Shown: positions 8,464-17,835 of the stretch, one piece after another
How the letters are laid out: every line of letters starts with the position of its first letter
Position numbering within the stretch: position 1 is the first letter of the stretch
From: Stutzerimonas chloritidismutans AW-1
GTDB lineage: Bacteria; Pseudomonadota; Gammaproteobacteria; Pseudomonadales; Pseudomonadaceae
NCBI RefSeq assembly: GCF_000495915.1
Contig: NZ_AOFQ01000029.1
Span: forward strand, 1-64,000
Length of the DNA stretch: 64,000 nucleotides
Direction of reading: 5' to 3'
Notes under the pieces: model-generated
What the model was told of the DNA's origin: nothing
Database searches by the model: none
What the model saw: the letters and a program-made list of their open reading frames with translations, nothing else
Position numbers and translations under genes: made by a program

Positions 8464-9143
8464 GCGGCGGCTGTAACGTTGCGCAAACGGTTGATGTTGG
8501 CCATCTCCTCGGCCGGCGTCAGCTTCAGCTGCGAGAGATAGGCCGCCAGCGCCTCCACGTCTGTCGCGGAAAGCTGCGCGGCGACGCCAATCATCACCGA
8601 ACCTGCGCGGCTGGGATCGTTCTCGCGGAAACGCGTCAATGCCTTGCGGATGTATTCGTCGGGCTGTCCGGCCAGCCGCGGCATGGTCTCCATGCCCTCC
8701 GCATGCGCGCCATGGCAGCCGGTGCAGGTGGTCTGGAAGATCTTCTCGCCGGTATTGCGCAAGGCTGCATCCGTCGCACCTTCCGGCGGATTGACCTTCT
8801 GCTGGCTGAAGAACACCGCGATGTTCACCCGCTCCTCCATGCTGAGATTCTGCGCCAGCTTGGACATGACAAAGTCGGTGCGCTCGCCGCTGGCGAACTT
8901 CTCGAAGGCGTGGAACAGGTATCGCGGATTCTGCCCGGCAAGATTGGGAATGTGCTTGCGCTTGCTGTTGCCGGTTTCGCCGTGGCAATAGGAACAGAAC
9001 ACGGCGCGTTCCTGACCGGCCAGGCTGGCCTGCTCGCGCCGTTGCTCATCGGCCATGACGTAGTTGAAGCGCTCGACGACCGCCTCGCTGGCATGAGTCA
9101 GCGGAACGAAGCAGGCGAGCAGGGCAAGAGCGAGCGTACGCAT
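8457..9143 (-). CDS. Periplasmic diheme c-type cytochrome (cytochrome c4-like)
   Basis: 228 aa with an N-terminal signal peptide ending near THA-S (residue 18). It has two heme c sites: CSYCH (C50, C53, H54) and CTGCH (C140, C143, H144). The two-domain layout and length fit cytochrome c4-type electron carriers or small diheme subunits of dehydrogenases and oxidases. The redox partner is not evident from the neighbours, since codA is convergent and the thioesterase divergent. The start is supported by GAGG in the upstream sequence. Confidence 0.88.
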   Translation of the reverse strand: MRTLALALLACFVPLTHASEAVVERFNYVMADEQRREQASLAGQERAVFCSYCHGETGNSKRKHIPNLAGQNPRYLFHAFEKFASGERTDFVMSKLAQNLSMEERVNIAVFFSQQKVNPPEGATDAALRNTGEKIFQTTCTGCHGAHAEGMETMPRLAGQPDEYIRKALTRFRENDPSRAGSVMIGVAAQLSATDVEALAAYLSQLKLTPAEEMANINRLRNVTAAAQ

Positions 9144-9478
9144 GAGGAGGCATCCGTTACTGAAATAGTCAGGGATTTTGTGGGCATCCGACTATAAGAA
9201 GCGCCAGGCCAGCGGACCCCGGCACAGGTCAACAAAAGTGCTGTTGTGCGAGGCGCCGGCGCCATCCGTGCGCCACGTCACAGACCGCTGCCGGCCCTGC
9301 CCAGGGAGCAGGACACTCATGCCGTAGCTGGCGCTTTTTCCGCCAAATGACAGAAGTGCGCGCCTTTGCCGCATTGACGATAGAAAAAATCGATGAAGCG
9401 TTTTGATGGAAACGCCAGACAGGAAGGAGGCATTCGACTAAAGTAGCAACCCTTCACCACCGAGGAGCCGTAACCCCC
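9144..9478. other. Divergent intergenic region (cytochrome c / thioesterase)
   Basis: 335 bp with no credible gene. It must hold the promoters of both divergent genes. A TATAGT-like -10 on the minus strand near 9190-9198 could serve the cytochrome, and GAGGAG at 9461-9466 is the thioesterase ribosome-binding site. I see no strong operator or hairpin. Confidence 0.5.
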
Positions 9479-9982
9479 ATGCTAGATGGACATGCAGAGC
9501 TGACCATGACCGTGCTGATGACGCCGGACAAAGCCAATTTTTCCGGCAACGTACATGGCGGCACGCTGCTCAAGTATCTCGACGAGGTCGCCTACGCCTG
9601 CGCCAGCCGCTACGCCGGGCAGTACGTCGTCACCCTCTCGGTGGATCAGGTGGTATTCCGCCAGCCCGTGCATGTTGGCGAACTGGTCACCTTCCTCGCC
9701 TCGGTCAATTACACCGGTACCACTTCGATGGAGATCGGCATCAAGGTCGTCACCGAAGACATTCGCGAGAAGACCGTACGCCACACCAACAGCTGCTTCT
9801 TCACCATGGTCGCCCTCGGCGAAGACGGCAAACCGGTACCGGTACCGCCGCTAAACCCGAAGACGCCTGAACAGCAGCGTCGTTTCGCCCAGGCCTACCA
9901 GCGCCGCGAAATCCGCCGCGAACTGGAACATCGCTACAGCGAGCTACGCGCTGGCAACGAGCGCCTCACCGCCGTGAAGTAA
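9479..9982 (+). CDS. Acyl-CoA thioesterase (YciA/BACH-type hotdog)
   Basis: 167 aa with one hotdog domain, hydrolysing acyl-CoA to free acid and CoA. The signature NFSGNVHGGTLLKYLDEVAYACASRYAG and the following VDQVVFRQPVHVGELVTFLASVNYTG are typical of this thioesterase group. The C-terminal ~30 residues are charged and helical. It is monocistronic between the cytochrome c and yjdM genes. Acyl-chain preference cannot be read from the sequence. Confidence 0.92.
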   Translation: MLDGHAELTMTVLMTPDKANFSGNVHGGTLLKYLDEVAYACASRYAGQYVVTLSVDQVVFRQPVHVGELVTFLASVNYTGTTSMEIGIKVVTEDIREKTVRHTNSCFFTMVALGEDGKPVPVPPLNPKTPEQQRRFAQAYQRREIRRELEHRYSELRAGNERLTAVK

Positions 9983-10101
9983 GCGCTACTCCGTGAAACC
10001 ACGTGGAATCCGGCCAGCCTGGATTCCACGGCGGCCCCAAATTTGTAACAAAACCTTATACAATGCACGGCTTTCCGCATCCCGCCCCCTGAGGATCTGC
10101 C

Positions 10102-10446
10102 GTGAGCTCGCTGCCACCCTGCCCCAAATGCAACTCCGAATACACCTACGAAGACGGCCAGATGCTGGTCTGCCCCGAGTGCGCCCATGAGTGGTCCGCA
10201 ACTGACGGCGCGGCTGCCGCGAGCGAAAGCGACAAGGTGATCAAGGACTCGGTAGGCAACACACTGCAGGATGGCGACACCATCACGGTAATCAAGGACC
10301 TCAAGGTCAAGGGCTCGTCGCTGGTGGTCAAGGTCGGCACCAAGGTGAAGAACATCCGCCTGGTCGACGGCGACCACGATATTGACTGCAAGATCGACGG
10401 CATCGGCGCGATGAAACTGAAGTCCGAGTTCGTCAGAAAAGTCTGA
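10102..10446 (+). CDS. yjdM: YjdM/PhnA-family zinc-ribbon protein
   Basis: 114 aa starting at GTG (10102), with GAGGA 7 bases upstream. The N-terminal zinc ribbon has C7, C10, C24 and C27 (CPKC...CPEC). The C-terminal YjdM domain carries [32 protein letters not shown] in part. The old name PhnA refers to a phosphonate link that does not apply to this family. The function is not well established. A bidirectional terminator follows at once. Confidence 0.9.
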   Translation: MSSLPPCPKCNSEYTYEDGQMLVCPECAHEWSATDGAAAASESDKVIKDSVGNTLQDGDTITVIKDLKVKGSSLVVKVGTKVKNIRLVDGDHDIDCKIDGIGAMKLKSEFVRKV

Positions 10447-10462
10447 GCCGCGATGCTCGTCC

Positions 10463-10488
10463 GAAAGCCCGGCATTCGCCGGGCTTTC
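10463..10488. terminator. Bidirectional hairpin terminator
   Basis: An 11-bp perfect stem GAAAGCCCGGC / GCCGGGCTTTC with an ATTC loop lies between yjdM and the convergent CSD-DUF1294 gene. The A/T-rich outer arms allow it to serve both strands. Confidence 0.8.
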
Positions 10489-10493
10489 GCGTT

Positions 10494-11222
10494 TCACAGC
10501 AGCCGCAACAGCCAGTCCAGCCGCTCGCGGGTAAAGCCGCTACCAACGAACAGCAGATCGATCCAGAACGCCTGGTGCAGCACCACGATCAGCCAGAACG
10601 CCAGCTGATAGCTCAGCTTGCGGGTCTTGTGGCGAAAGACCTGCTGCGCCACGAGCGCACCCGGCCAGCCGCCGGCCAGCTCGAAGAAATGCAGTGTGGT
10701 TTCCGGTGTGCGCCAGCGATCCTTCAGCGCGCTGTGCTTGTCGCGCCAGTAGAGGACGAAGGTCAGCAGGCTGGCGACGGCATAGATCGCCAACGGCAAC
10801 ACCGCACCGAGGCGCAGGAGGCTACCCGCCAACGGCAGCAGACAGAGCAGCCCGAACAGCACCAGCTTGAGGGGAAGCTGCTGGATGTTGCCGGCGACCA
10901 ACTGGCGAGCAGGCTTGCCAGCGGCCCGCGCCGTCGCGCGCGGACGGGCCTGTTGCTCGTCCGGCTTGCGCTGACTGCCCGGGCGCTGGCGAATCGCTGG
11001 CTGGTCCAGCGTCAGCGGCGCATCCAGCCGCAGATGCTCGGCACGCAGCCGACCCTGGGGATCGCGCCCCGACACGTAGAGCACACGATCACCAACCAGC
11101 GGCCGACGCTCACCATGCACGGCCGAGATATGCGCGAAGACATCTTCACCGCCCTGCTCCGGGCGAATGAAGCCGAAGCCCTTCTGGTCGTTCCAGCTTT
11201 TCAGCGTGCCTCGCTGTTCCAT
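10494..11222 (-). CDS. Cold-shock-domain / DUF1294 membrane fusion protein
   Basis: 242 aa from the ATG at 11222 ([12 protein letters not shown]); a TTG three codons upstream is less likely. Residues 1-65 form a cold-shock domain with RNP1-like KGFGFIRP and a VFAHIS RNP2-like strand. A basic, low-complexity linker (about 75-108) follows. The C-terminal DUF1294 part has about four membrane segments and the motif [20 protein letters not shown]. The fusion is common in proteobacteria but its job is unknown; a membrane-tethered nucleic-acid-binding role is inference. Confidence 0.87.
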   Translation of the reverse strand: MEQRGTLKSWNDQKGFGFIRPEQGGEDVFAHISAVHGERRPLVGDRVLYVSGRDPQGRLRAEHLRLDAPLTLDQPAIRQRPGSQRKPDEQQARPRATARAAGKPARQLVAGNIQQLPLKLVLFGLLCLLPLAGSLLRLGAVLPLAIYAVASLLTFVLYWRDKHSALKDRWRTPETTLHFFELAGGWPGALVAQQVFRHKTRKLSYQLAFWLIVVLHQAFWIDLLFVGSGFTRERLDWLLRLL

Positions 11223-11350
11223 GCACCGCAATCCATGTGATCAAAGCCGCGCATGCTAACCGAGTTCGGCAGGCGTTGGCAGCACGCCGCTATGGCCAGG
11301 GCACGGTGGTCGGCGTTATGGTCGGACGATCTCCAGTCCAGGGAAGAAGC

Positions 11351-12181
11351 ATGGCCAGCAAGCCCAACAGTTCGAACAAGCAGAAGCACCTCGCCGTGCT
11401 GATCGACGCCGACAACGCGCCCGCCGCCATCGTCGAAGGGCTGTTCGAGGAAATCGCCAAATACGGGGTCGCCAGCGTCAAGCGCATCTACGGCGACTGG
11501 ACCAAACCCAACCTCGGCAGCTGGAAGAAGGTGCTGCTCGACTACTCGATCCAGCCGATCCAGCAGTTCGCCTACACCTCGGGCAAGAACGCCACCGACA
11601 GCTCGCTGATCATCGACGCCATGGACCTGCTCTACACGCGGCGTTTCGACGGCTTCTGCCTGGTTTCCAGCGACAGCGACTTCACGCGTCTGGCCGCGCG
11701 CATCCGCGAAGAGGGCCTGACGGTGTACGGCTTTGGTGAGCAGAAGACGCCCTCGCCCTTCGTCTCTGCCTGCGACAAGTTCATCTACACCGAAATCCTG
11801 CGCGCCGATGCCGCCAAAACGACATCCGAGCCACCGTCATCGGAAAAGCTCGCCGCGGCCGCGGCGCAGGTGGAAGAAAGCAGCAAACCGCCGAAGGCCG
11901 GCGACAAGGGCGACACCATCAAATGTCAGCAGGTGCCGGTGGACTTCATCGCCAAGGTGCTCGACGACCTTTCGGAGGAAGACGACTGGATTCAGCTGGG
12001 CACTCTCGGACAGAACATCAGCAAGCTGCGTCCGGCCTTCGATCCGCGGCTGTATGGCTGCAAGAAGCTCAGCGACCTGATCGCCAACCAGCCCAAGCGC
12101 TTCGACCTGGAATCACGGGGCAGCAGCGCCACCGGCGGCAAGGACCTCTACGTGCGCCTACGCAAACCCGGCAAGCACTGA
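11351..12181 (+). CDS. NYN-domain putative ribonuclease with C-terminal OST-HTH/LOTUS-like domain
   Basis: 276 aa. The N-terminal NYN/PIN-like domain (about 14-150) shows conserved acidic residues in VLIDADNAP, DSSLIIDAMDLLY and VSSDSDFTRLA, the usual metal-binding set of NYN nucleases. An alanine/lysine-rich linker (155-190) leads to a C-terminal OST-HTH/LOTUS-like fold (about 195-272) with LGQNISKLRPAFDPRLYGCKKLSDL in part. The start is MASKPNSSNK at 11351; the frame is open upstream without a better start. It is probably an RNA-processing or RNA-turnover protein with unknown substrate. Confidence 0.85.
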   Translation: MASKPNSSNKQKHLAVLIDADNAPAAIVEGLFEEIAKYGVASVKRIYGDWTKPNLGSWKKVLLDYSIQPIQQFAYTSGKNATDSSLIIDAMDLLYTRRFDGFCLVSSDSDFTRLAARIREEGLTVYGFGEQKTPSPFVSACDKFIYTEILRADAAKTTSEPPSSEKLAAAAAQVEESSKPPKAGDKGDTIKCQQVPVDFIAKVLDDLSEEDDWIQLGTLGQNISKLRPAFDPRLYGCKKLSDLIANQPKRFDLESRGSSATGGKDLYVRLRKPGKH

Positions 12182-12191
12182 GCACCGCCAC

Positions 12192-13625
12192 TCAGCTTGC
12201 CTGCTCGTCCGGCGCATGGCAGCAGACGCGGTCCCGGCCCTCATGCTTGGCGCGGTACAGCGCAGCATCGGCACGGCGCAGCAGGCTGTCCACCGTGTCC
12301 GTCGCGTTTAGCTCGGCGACACCGGCGCTGAGGGTCTGCGTCTGGCCAGTACTGAAAGACAGCGCCCGCGACTGCTCGCACAGGCGCTCGGCAAACGCTG
12401 CAGCCTGCTGGCTGCTGGTTTCCGGGCACAGCAGAAGGAACTCCTCCCCACCCCAGCGGCCCACGGCGTCACTGCCGCGCAGACCGGATACCAGCAGGTC
12501 GGCGAACTCCTTGAGGACGCGGTCCCCCATCTGATGGCCGAACTCGTCGTTGATGGATTTGAAATGGTCGATATCCAGCATGACGATCGACAGCGGCCGG
12601 CTGTAACGCCGCGCCTGCTCCAGCGCCCTGGCGAAACGCCGATCCAGGGCGGCGCGGTTGGCCAGGCCGGTGAGCGGATCGGTCTGCGATTTGACCTGCA
12701 GCTGCTCGTTCAACCGACGCAGCCGGCCGATCCAGAACAGGCTGGTCAGCAGCATCACCGAAAAGACCACGACGATCTGCACGACCAGACGGTAGTCGGT
12801 GCCTGACTCGACGCGAATCGGCGCATGCCTGTTGGCGATCTGGTTCAGCTCGCCCGGCGTGATCGTCGCGATCGCCTTGTCCAGGATGTCGCGCAGCACC
12901 GGCTCGCTCTTCAGCACGCCGATGCGAAACTGATTGTCGAGACTCGTCAGCTGCCCGGCGATCTTCAGATTGAACCAGCCTTCGCGGCGAATGGTGTAGG
13001 CAGCCACGGTCAGCGAGCGCACGGTGAGGTCGGCCTTGCGCTCGTTCACCAGCGCCAGCGCCTGGGCATCCGTGTCGGTGCTGATGACGCGCAACCGGGG
13101 AAAGTCCCGCCGCACGCTTTCCTCGACGGAGGTGCCGACCGGCAGCGCGACGGTCACGTCATCGAGAGCAGACAGATCGGCCACGTACGGATGATCTTCC
13201 CGCGCGATGACCACGTTGGCGTCGGTGAACAGCGGCTGGGTGAAGATCAGCCAGGTATCGCGCACGGGCGTCTGGTTGAGGAAGCTGAGCAGCTGGCAGC
13301 GGCCGGCCTGGGAGAATGCCACCGACTGGCCCCAGTCGCTGGTCGCCACGATATCCAGTTGCAGCCCCGCCCGTTGTGCTACCAGCCGCAGCAGGTCGGC
13401 AGCGATCCCTTCATGCTCCCCGCGGGCATTGAGCATCTCGAACGGCAGCCAGTCCGGGTCGACACAGATGCTGACCGAGCGGTTGCCGGCCAGCCAGTCA
13501 CGTTCGGCTGCGTCGAGCTCGAGCGTTACATCGGCCGTTGCCGCTGCACCACCTGCAAATGCCAGCAACGCCAGAAGCAGATACCTAGTCACTTCAGCCA
13601 CCCTCGGGAGGAGCGCACGTAACAT
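12192..13625 (-). CDS. Diguanylate cyclase with periplasmic solute-binding sensor
   Basis: About 477 aa. An N-terminal signal/membrane segment precedes a periplasmic type-3 solute-binding domain (about 45-265) that begins SVSICVDPDWLPFEM. One transmembrane helix follows (YRLVVQIVVVFSVMLLTSLF), then a GGDEF domain. The catalytic motif is GGEEF, and an inhibitory RxxD site (RGSD) lies exactly five residues before it, so activity with c-di-GMP feedback is expected. The start is uncertain: ATG 13625 is listed, but GTG 13592 has a better ribosome-binding site and leads straight into the signal sequence. The ligand is probably an amino acid or similar small molecule. Confidence 0.9.
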   Translation of the reverse strand: MLRALLPRVAEVTRYLLLALLAFAGGAAATADVTLELDAAERDWLAGNRSVSICVDPDWLPFEMLNARGEHEGIAADLLRLVAQRAGLQLDIVATSDWGQSVAFSQAGRCQLLSFLNQTPVRDTWLIFTQPLFTDANVVIAREDHPYVADLSALDDVTVALPVGTSVEESVRRDFPRLRVISTDTDAQALALVNERKADLTVRSLTVAAYTIRREGWFNLKIAGQLTSLDNQFRIGVLKSEPVLRDILDKAIATITPGELNQIANRHAPIRVESGTDYRLVVQIVVVFSVMLLTSLFWIGRLRRLNEQLQVKSQTDPLTGLANRAALDRRFARALEQARRYSRPLSIVMLDIDHFKSINDEFGHQMGDRVLKEFADLLVSGLRGSDAVGRWGGEEFLLLCPETSSQQAAAFAERLCEQSRALSFSTGQTQTLSAGVAELNATDTVDSLLRRADAALYRAKHEGRDRVCCHAPDEQAS

Positions 13626-13809
13626 TGGCGACGGCTGCAGTTCAACACGGCGCAAATGGCACGGCAAGATCAATCATGGCTTTCAGCCATCACAAATCAT
13701 GCCAACCATTTTTTTGACGCTTCTAATCATTTGCAATCATTGATTGGCGCAGCGATCGAACCGACCCCCGGTCAGCTCTTCTAAAGGGGACCGAATATTG
13801 GAGGTTTCA

Positions 13810-14190
13810 ATGAGCAAGCAGCTATTTCTCGCCTGCGGTCTGGCGCTCTGCGCCCCGCTGGCGTTCGCACAAACGCCGCCGCCGGAAGTGGTCACCCACC
13901 TCAACGGCCTCGATGTTGAGATCAGCCCAATGGGCGTGCCGGCCAAATCCGAAGGGGTCGAAGGCGAGCTGCTTGGCGTGCGGGCGGTGAAGGTGATGAA
14001 CCGCACGGGCGGCCAGATTACCTGCGAGTTCCATGTACCGAATGACGCGCGCTCGGATACCTCGGCGTCGCCGGTTTTCACCGTCGCGCCAAATACCCAG
14101 CGCACCGAGCGGGTGCCTGGGGACTATTCGCCGGACGAGCCCTACGCGGAGATCACCTGCCGCTCCAGCGACCAGAGCCCGGCGCAATAA
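13810..14190 (+). CDS. Small periplasmic protein of unknown function
   Basis: 126 aa with a clean signal peptide (MSKQLFLACGLALCAPLAFA, cleavage at AFA-Q) and a strong GGAGG ribosome-binding site 5 bases before the ATG. The mature ~105 residues contain two cysteines (TCEF and TCRS), which could form one disulfide. I do not recognise the family with confidence. It is convergent with the nucleobase transporter operon, with a 12-bp gap. Confidence 0.78.
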   Translation: MSKQLFLACGLALCAPLAFAQTPPPEVVTHLNGLDVEISPMGVPAKSEGVEGELLGVRAVKVMNRTGGQITCEFHVPNDARSDTSASPVFTVAPNTQRTERVPGDYSPDEPYAEITCRSSDQSPAQ

Positions 14191-14202
14191 GCGCCGTGAC
14201 CC

Positions 14203-15129
14203 TCAGCGGCGCTCCTCGCGGATAAAGGGAATACCCAGCGCGCCCGGCTGATTGCCGGAAACGTTCTTGCCGCTGGCGACCCAGATCATCACCGCCAGGG
14301 TCACGGCGTAGGGCGTCATCAGCACGAAGTACTGCGGCAGACGCACGCCGGAGGCGGCCAGTTGCGGGATCAGCGCCTCGATGCAGCCGAACAGCAGCGC
14401 ACCGGCCAGCGCCTTCCACGGCGACCAGCGGGCAAAAATCACCAGCGCCACGGCAATCCAGCCGCGTCCGCCAGTCATATCGGCGATCCACAGCTTGGTG
14501 CTGAGCACCGAGATATAGCCGCCGGCCAGTCCGATCAGCGCGGCGCCGGCGAGAATCGCCGCCAGCCGATAGCCGAGCACGGAGATGCCCGCCGCGTCCG
14601 CCGCCTGCGGGTTCTCACCCACCGCACGCATCCGCAGGCCGGTGGTGGTGCGGGTAAGAAACCAGATCACGGCGAGAAAGATCAGCGGCGTAATGAACAC
14701 CAGCGGGTTCTGCACGAAGACTTTGCCCAGGAGCGGCAACTCCGACAGCGGCCACAGCTCGACCGCGCCCAACCCCTTCACCGGCTTGTTGGTCCAGTCC
14801 AGCAGCGTGCCGAGCAGCCCGGTCAGCCCCTGGCAGAAGAACACCAGCGCCAACCCTGCGATCACCTGGTTGATCCGCAGCACCAGTACCATCAGTGCGA
14901 ACAGCAACGACACCACCGCGGCTGCAACCATGGCCAGGAAAAGGGAGATGCCCGGCGTGCCGTAGGTCAGCTGCGCGCCGATACCGGCCAACGCGCCGAC
15001 CAGCATCAGCCCTTCGGCCCCCAGCGACAGCACCCCGGCACGCTCGGTGAGAATCAGCCCCAGCGCCGCGAGGGCGAAAGGTACGGCGAAGTCCGGTGTG
15101 TTCCCAAGCCAGTTGGCGATCATGTCCAT
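14203..15129 (-). CDS. ABC transporter permease, BMP-type nucleoside/nucleobase importer (subunit 2)
   Basis: 308 aa integral membrane protein of the branched-chain/nucleoside permease superfamily. Landmarks are LSLGAEGLMLVGALAG near the N-terminus and the cytoplasmic-loop motif GLRMRAVGENPQAADAAGISV, which couples to the ATPase. It is the last gene of the importer operon. Its ATG overlaps the stop of the upstream permease by one base (TGATG). It pairs with the other permease as a heterodimer in the PnrA/YufNOPQ-like class. Confidence 0.92.
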   Translation of the reverse strand: MDMIANWLGNTPDFAVPFALAALGLILTERAGVLSLGAEGLMLVGALAGIGAQLTYGTPGISLFLAMVAAAVVSLLFALMVLVLRINQVIAGLALVFFCQGLTGLLGTLLDWTNKPVKGLGAVELWPLSELPLLGKVFVQNPLVFITPLIFLAVIWFLTRTTTGLRMRAVGENPQAADAAGISVLGYRLAAILAGAALIGLAGGYISVLSTKLWIADMTGGRGWIAVALVIFARWSPWKALAGALLFGCIEALIPQLAASGVRLPQYFVLMTPYAVTLAVMIWVASGKNVSGNQPGALGIPFIREERR

Positions 15130-16265
15130 CAGCTTTCGCCTCCCTGAACGCGGCGGATACGGTGGCGGATAAAGAAATCCGAAGAGGCGACGCAGATCAC
15201 CAGGATCGCCTGGATCAGCTGCACCATGGAAAAGGGGATCTGGTAGAACACCTGCAGGCTGCGCCCGGCAACGAACAGCATCGCCATCAGCAGCGCCACC
15301 ACCAGTGCCGCCACCGGGTTGTTGCGGGCGAGAAAGGCGATGAGGATGCCGGAGAAGCCGTAGCCCTGATAGAACGACTGGGTCAGCCGCCCCTCCTGCC
15401 CTGCTGTGACGAGGAATCCGGCGATCCCGGCGATGGCGCCGGAAATCAGCACCGTGCCGATGATCATCTTCTGCACCGGCACGCCCACCGCGCCGGCCAC
15501 CCGCGGGTTGGCATCGACAAAGCGCAGGTACAGCCCGGCGCGGGAGATGCCGAGAAACCACAGCGCCAGCAGCGCGACGACCACCGCCAGTGGCACGGCC
15601 GCGCTGATGCCATCGAACAGTTCGGGCAAGCGCTCGAACGGCTGGAACTGCGGCGAATAGGGGAACGAGCTCCTCGGGTCCTTCCAGCTGCCGTACAGCA
15701 GGTGCAGCAGGAAATTGATCGCCAGGTAGTTGAGCATCAGCGTCGAGATGATCTCGTTGACCTTCAGCCGCAGCTTGAGCAACACCGGCGCCAGCGCCCA
15801 GAGCAGCCCGCAAAAGATCGCCGCTGCGAGCATCAGCGGCAGACGCAGCGCCTGCGGGCCGATCTCGAACAGCGAGATCGCCGTCGCACCGATGGCGCCC
15901 CAGATCATCTGACCCTCAAGCCCGAGGTTCCAGAACTTGGCGCGGAACGCCATGCAGCCGGCCAAGCCGACGAGGATCATCGGCGATGCCTGAAACAAGA
16001 CCGCTTTCAGGCTCTGTGCATCGAATACCGTGAGGATGACAAACTCATTGAGCAGCTCACCGGCCGGTACGCCAGCAGCGATCAGGATGGCGGCGGAAAT
16101 ACCCAGCCCCAACAGCAGGGCGAGACCGATGATCACAGCCTGCCAATGCCAAGCCAGTTGCTGGCGGATCTCCAGTGCGTAACGCCGCGACAGCAGCGGC
16201 TGTTTCGGGCGCTCGGCCGCTTGCGCAGCCTGCTCCAGCATCACGGGGCGCACCTGTTCATTCAT
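15129..16265 (-). CDS. ABC transporter permease, BMP-type nucleoside/nucleobase importer (subunit 1)
   Basis: 378 aa with about 10 hydrophobic segments. FWNLGLEGQMIWGAIGA and the coupling-loop motif GLYLRFVDANPRVAGAVGV define the permease class. The ~40-residue N-terminal cytoplasmic extension is longer than in subunit 2. The start overlaps the ATPase gene by 8 bases and the stop overlaps subunit 2 by one, so the operon is tightly coupled. Confidence 0.92.
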   Translation of the reverse strand: MNEQVRPVMLEQAAQAAERPKQPLLSRRYALEIRQQLAWHWQAVIIGLALLLGLGISAAILIAAGVPAGELLNEFVILTVFDAQSLKAVLFQASPMILVGLAGCMAFRAKFWNLGLEGQMIWGAIGATAISLFEIGPQALRLPLMLAAAIFCGLLWALAPVLLKLRLKVNEIISTLMLNYLAINFLLHLLYGSWKDPRSSFPYSPQFQPFERLPELFDGISAAVPLAVVVALLALWFLGISRAGLYLRFVDANPRVAGAVGVPVQKMIIGTVLISGAIAGIAGFLVTAGQEGRLTQSFYQGYGFSGILIAFLARNNPVAALVVALLMAMLFVAGRSLQVFYQIPFSMVQLIQAILVICVASSDFFIRHRIRRVQGGES

Positions 16266-17835
16266 GGTTTACCCCTTCTAGATTCAACTCGCCATGGCTC
16301 AGCTCCCCATGGCTGACCATCGCCCTACCAATGGCCTGGCGATCCGCGGGCCGGTCGAACTCGGCAACAATGCGCCCGGCGTTCATCACGCCGATTCGAT
16401 CCGCTAGGGCCAGCACTTCGTCGAGGTCTTCGCTGATCACCAGCACGGCCGCACCGGCATCGCGGGCGGCGCGCAGGCGGCCATGCACGGCAGCGGTGGC
16501 GCGTACGTCGAGCCCGCGACTGGGGCTGTGTACCAACACCAGTTGCGGGTCGCGGGAGAATTCGCGGGCGATCACCAGCTTCTGCGCGTTGCCACCGGAG
16601 AGCAGCGCGGCCTTTTGCTTCAGGGAGCGCACGCCCTGCACGTCGAATCCGGCCACCGCCTCTGCGGCGTCGGCCTCCAGACGCTTGCGCCGGAGATTGA
16701 AGAACGAACCATAGCGCCCACTGTGGATCTGCCCGACACCGAAGTTCTCGGCCACCGAGAGCTCGCCAGCCAGCGCGGTGCCGTAGCGATCGGCCGGAAT
16801 CGAGGCGATGCGCAACTCCCGGCGCTGCTCAGGGCTGGCCCGGCGCAGATCGCCAAAACCGGTCAATTCCAACGTGCCTTCGCAGGACTCGGGCAAGCCC
16901 ATCAACACGTTCGCCAACTCGCTCTGGCCGTTACCGCCGACGCCAGCGATGCCGTAGATCTCGCCCGCGCGCAGGCTCAGCGTCACGCCATTGAGTGCGC
17001 CATGCTCGCCCCCGCCGGTCGATCTGAGATCACGCACTTGCAGCCGCACCTCGCCGGGCGTCGCCGGTTGATACTCGCTGGCCGGTGCGGATTCGCCCAC
17101 GGTCAGGCGCACCAACTCCGGCACGGAGACCGTATGCGGATCGAGGGTTTGAATCGTCCGTCCGCCGCGCATCACGGTGACGCGGTCGGCAAAGCGTTTC
17201 ACATCGCTCATCTTGTGGGTGACAAGGATCACCGCTGCGCCCTGACGAGCAAAGGCGCGCACCGTTTCCAGCAGGCGCTCGGCTTCCCCATCGGTCAGCA
17301 CCGCTGTTGGCTCGTCGAGAATCAATATCCGCGCCCCCGCCAGCAGCACCTTGAGAATTTCCACCCGCTGCTGCTCGGCCACCGACAGCGACTCGGTGAC
17401 CTTGCGCGGGTCGATGGTGAAACCCAGCTCTGCTGCCTTGTCGCTGATCCGCTGCTCCAATGCAGCCAAGCGCTGCCGATGGCTGCCCGCGAAAGCATGA
17501 TTGCCGGGCCCCACGGGCAGCCCCAGCTGGATGTTCTCGGCCACGGTAAAGGGCTTCACCAACTTGAAATGCTGGTGAACCATGCCGATGTGGTAGCGAC
17601 CAGCATCCCGCGGGCCGCTGAGCCGCACCGCATTGTCATTGATCAACAGCGATCCGCTTTCCGGTGCGTACAAGCCAGCGGCGATGTTCATCAGCGAGGA
17701 TTTGCCTGCGCCGTTCTCGCCAAGCAGCGCGTGCACTTCGCCCCACTTGACGGTGAAGTCCGCCTGGGACAGGGCCATGAAGCCGTCGAACGACTTGCTC
17801 ACCCCGGTCAGCTGGATCGCGTTGAGGTTGCTCAT
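16258..17835 (-). CDS. Dual-domain ABC transporter ATPase, nucleoside/nucleobase importer
   Basis: 525 aa with two fused nucleotide-binding domains, as in RbsA/YufO-type proteins. Domain 1 has Walker A GENGAGKSS and Walker B ILILDEPTAVL. Domain 2 has a degenerate P-loop GVGGNGQSE, the signature LSGGNAQKLVIARE and a weak Walker B LVLVHSPSRGLD, typical of the regulatory half. Start MSNLNAIQLTGV at 17835 overlaps the end of the binding-protein gene by four bases. Confidence 0.93.
   Translation of the reverse strand: MSNLNAIQLTGVSKSFDGFMALSQADFTVKWGEVHALLGENGAGKSSLMNIAAGLYAPESGSLLINDNAVRLSGPRDAGRYHIGMVHQHFKLVKPFTVAENIQLGLPVGPGNHAFAGSHRQRLAALEQRISDKAAELGFTIDPRKVTESLSVAEQQRVEILKVLLAGARILILDEPTAVLTDGEAERLLETVRAFARQGAAVILVTHKMSDVKRFADRVTVMRGGRTIQTLDPHTVSVPELVRLTVGESAPASEYQPATPGEVRLQVRDLRSTGGGEHGALNGVTLSLRAGEIYGIAGVGGNGQSELANVLMGLPESCEGTLELTGFGDLRRASPEQRRELRIASIPADRYGTALAGELSVAENFGVGQIHSGRYGSFFNLRRKRLEADAAEAVAGFDVQGVRSLKQKAALLSGGNAQKLVIAREFSRDPQLVLVHSPSRGLDVRATAAVHGRLRAARDAGAAVLVISEDLDEVLALADRIGVMNAGRIVAEFDRPADRQAIGRAMVSHGELSHGELNLEGVNHE

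Noticed and set aside
14191..14212. GCGCCG...CGGCGC hairpin between the hypothetical gene and the importer operon
   Set aside because: Six-bp stem without a T run; too weak to call a terminator.
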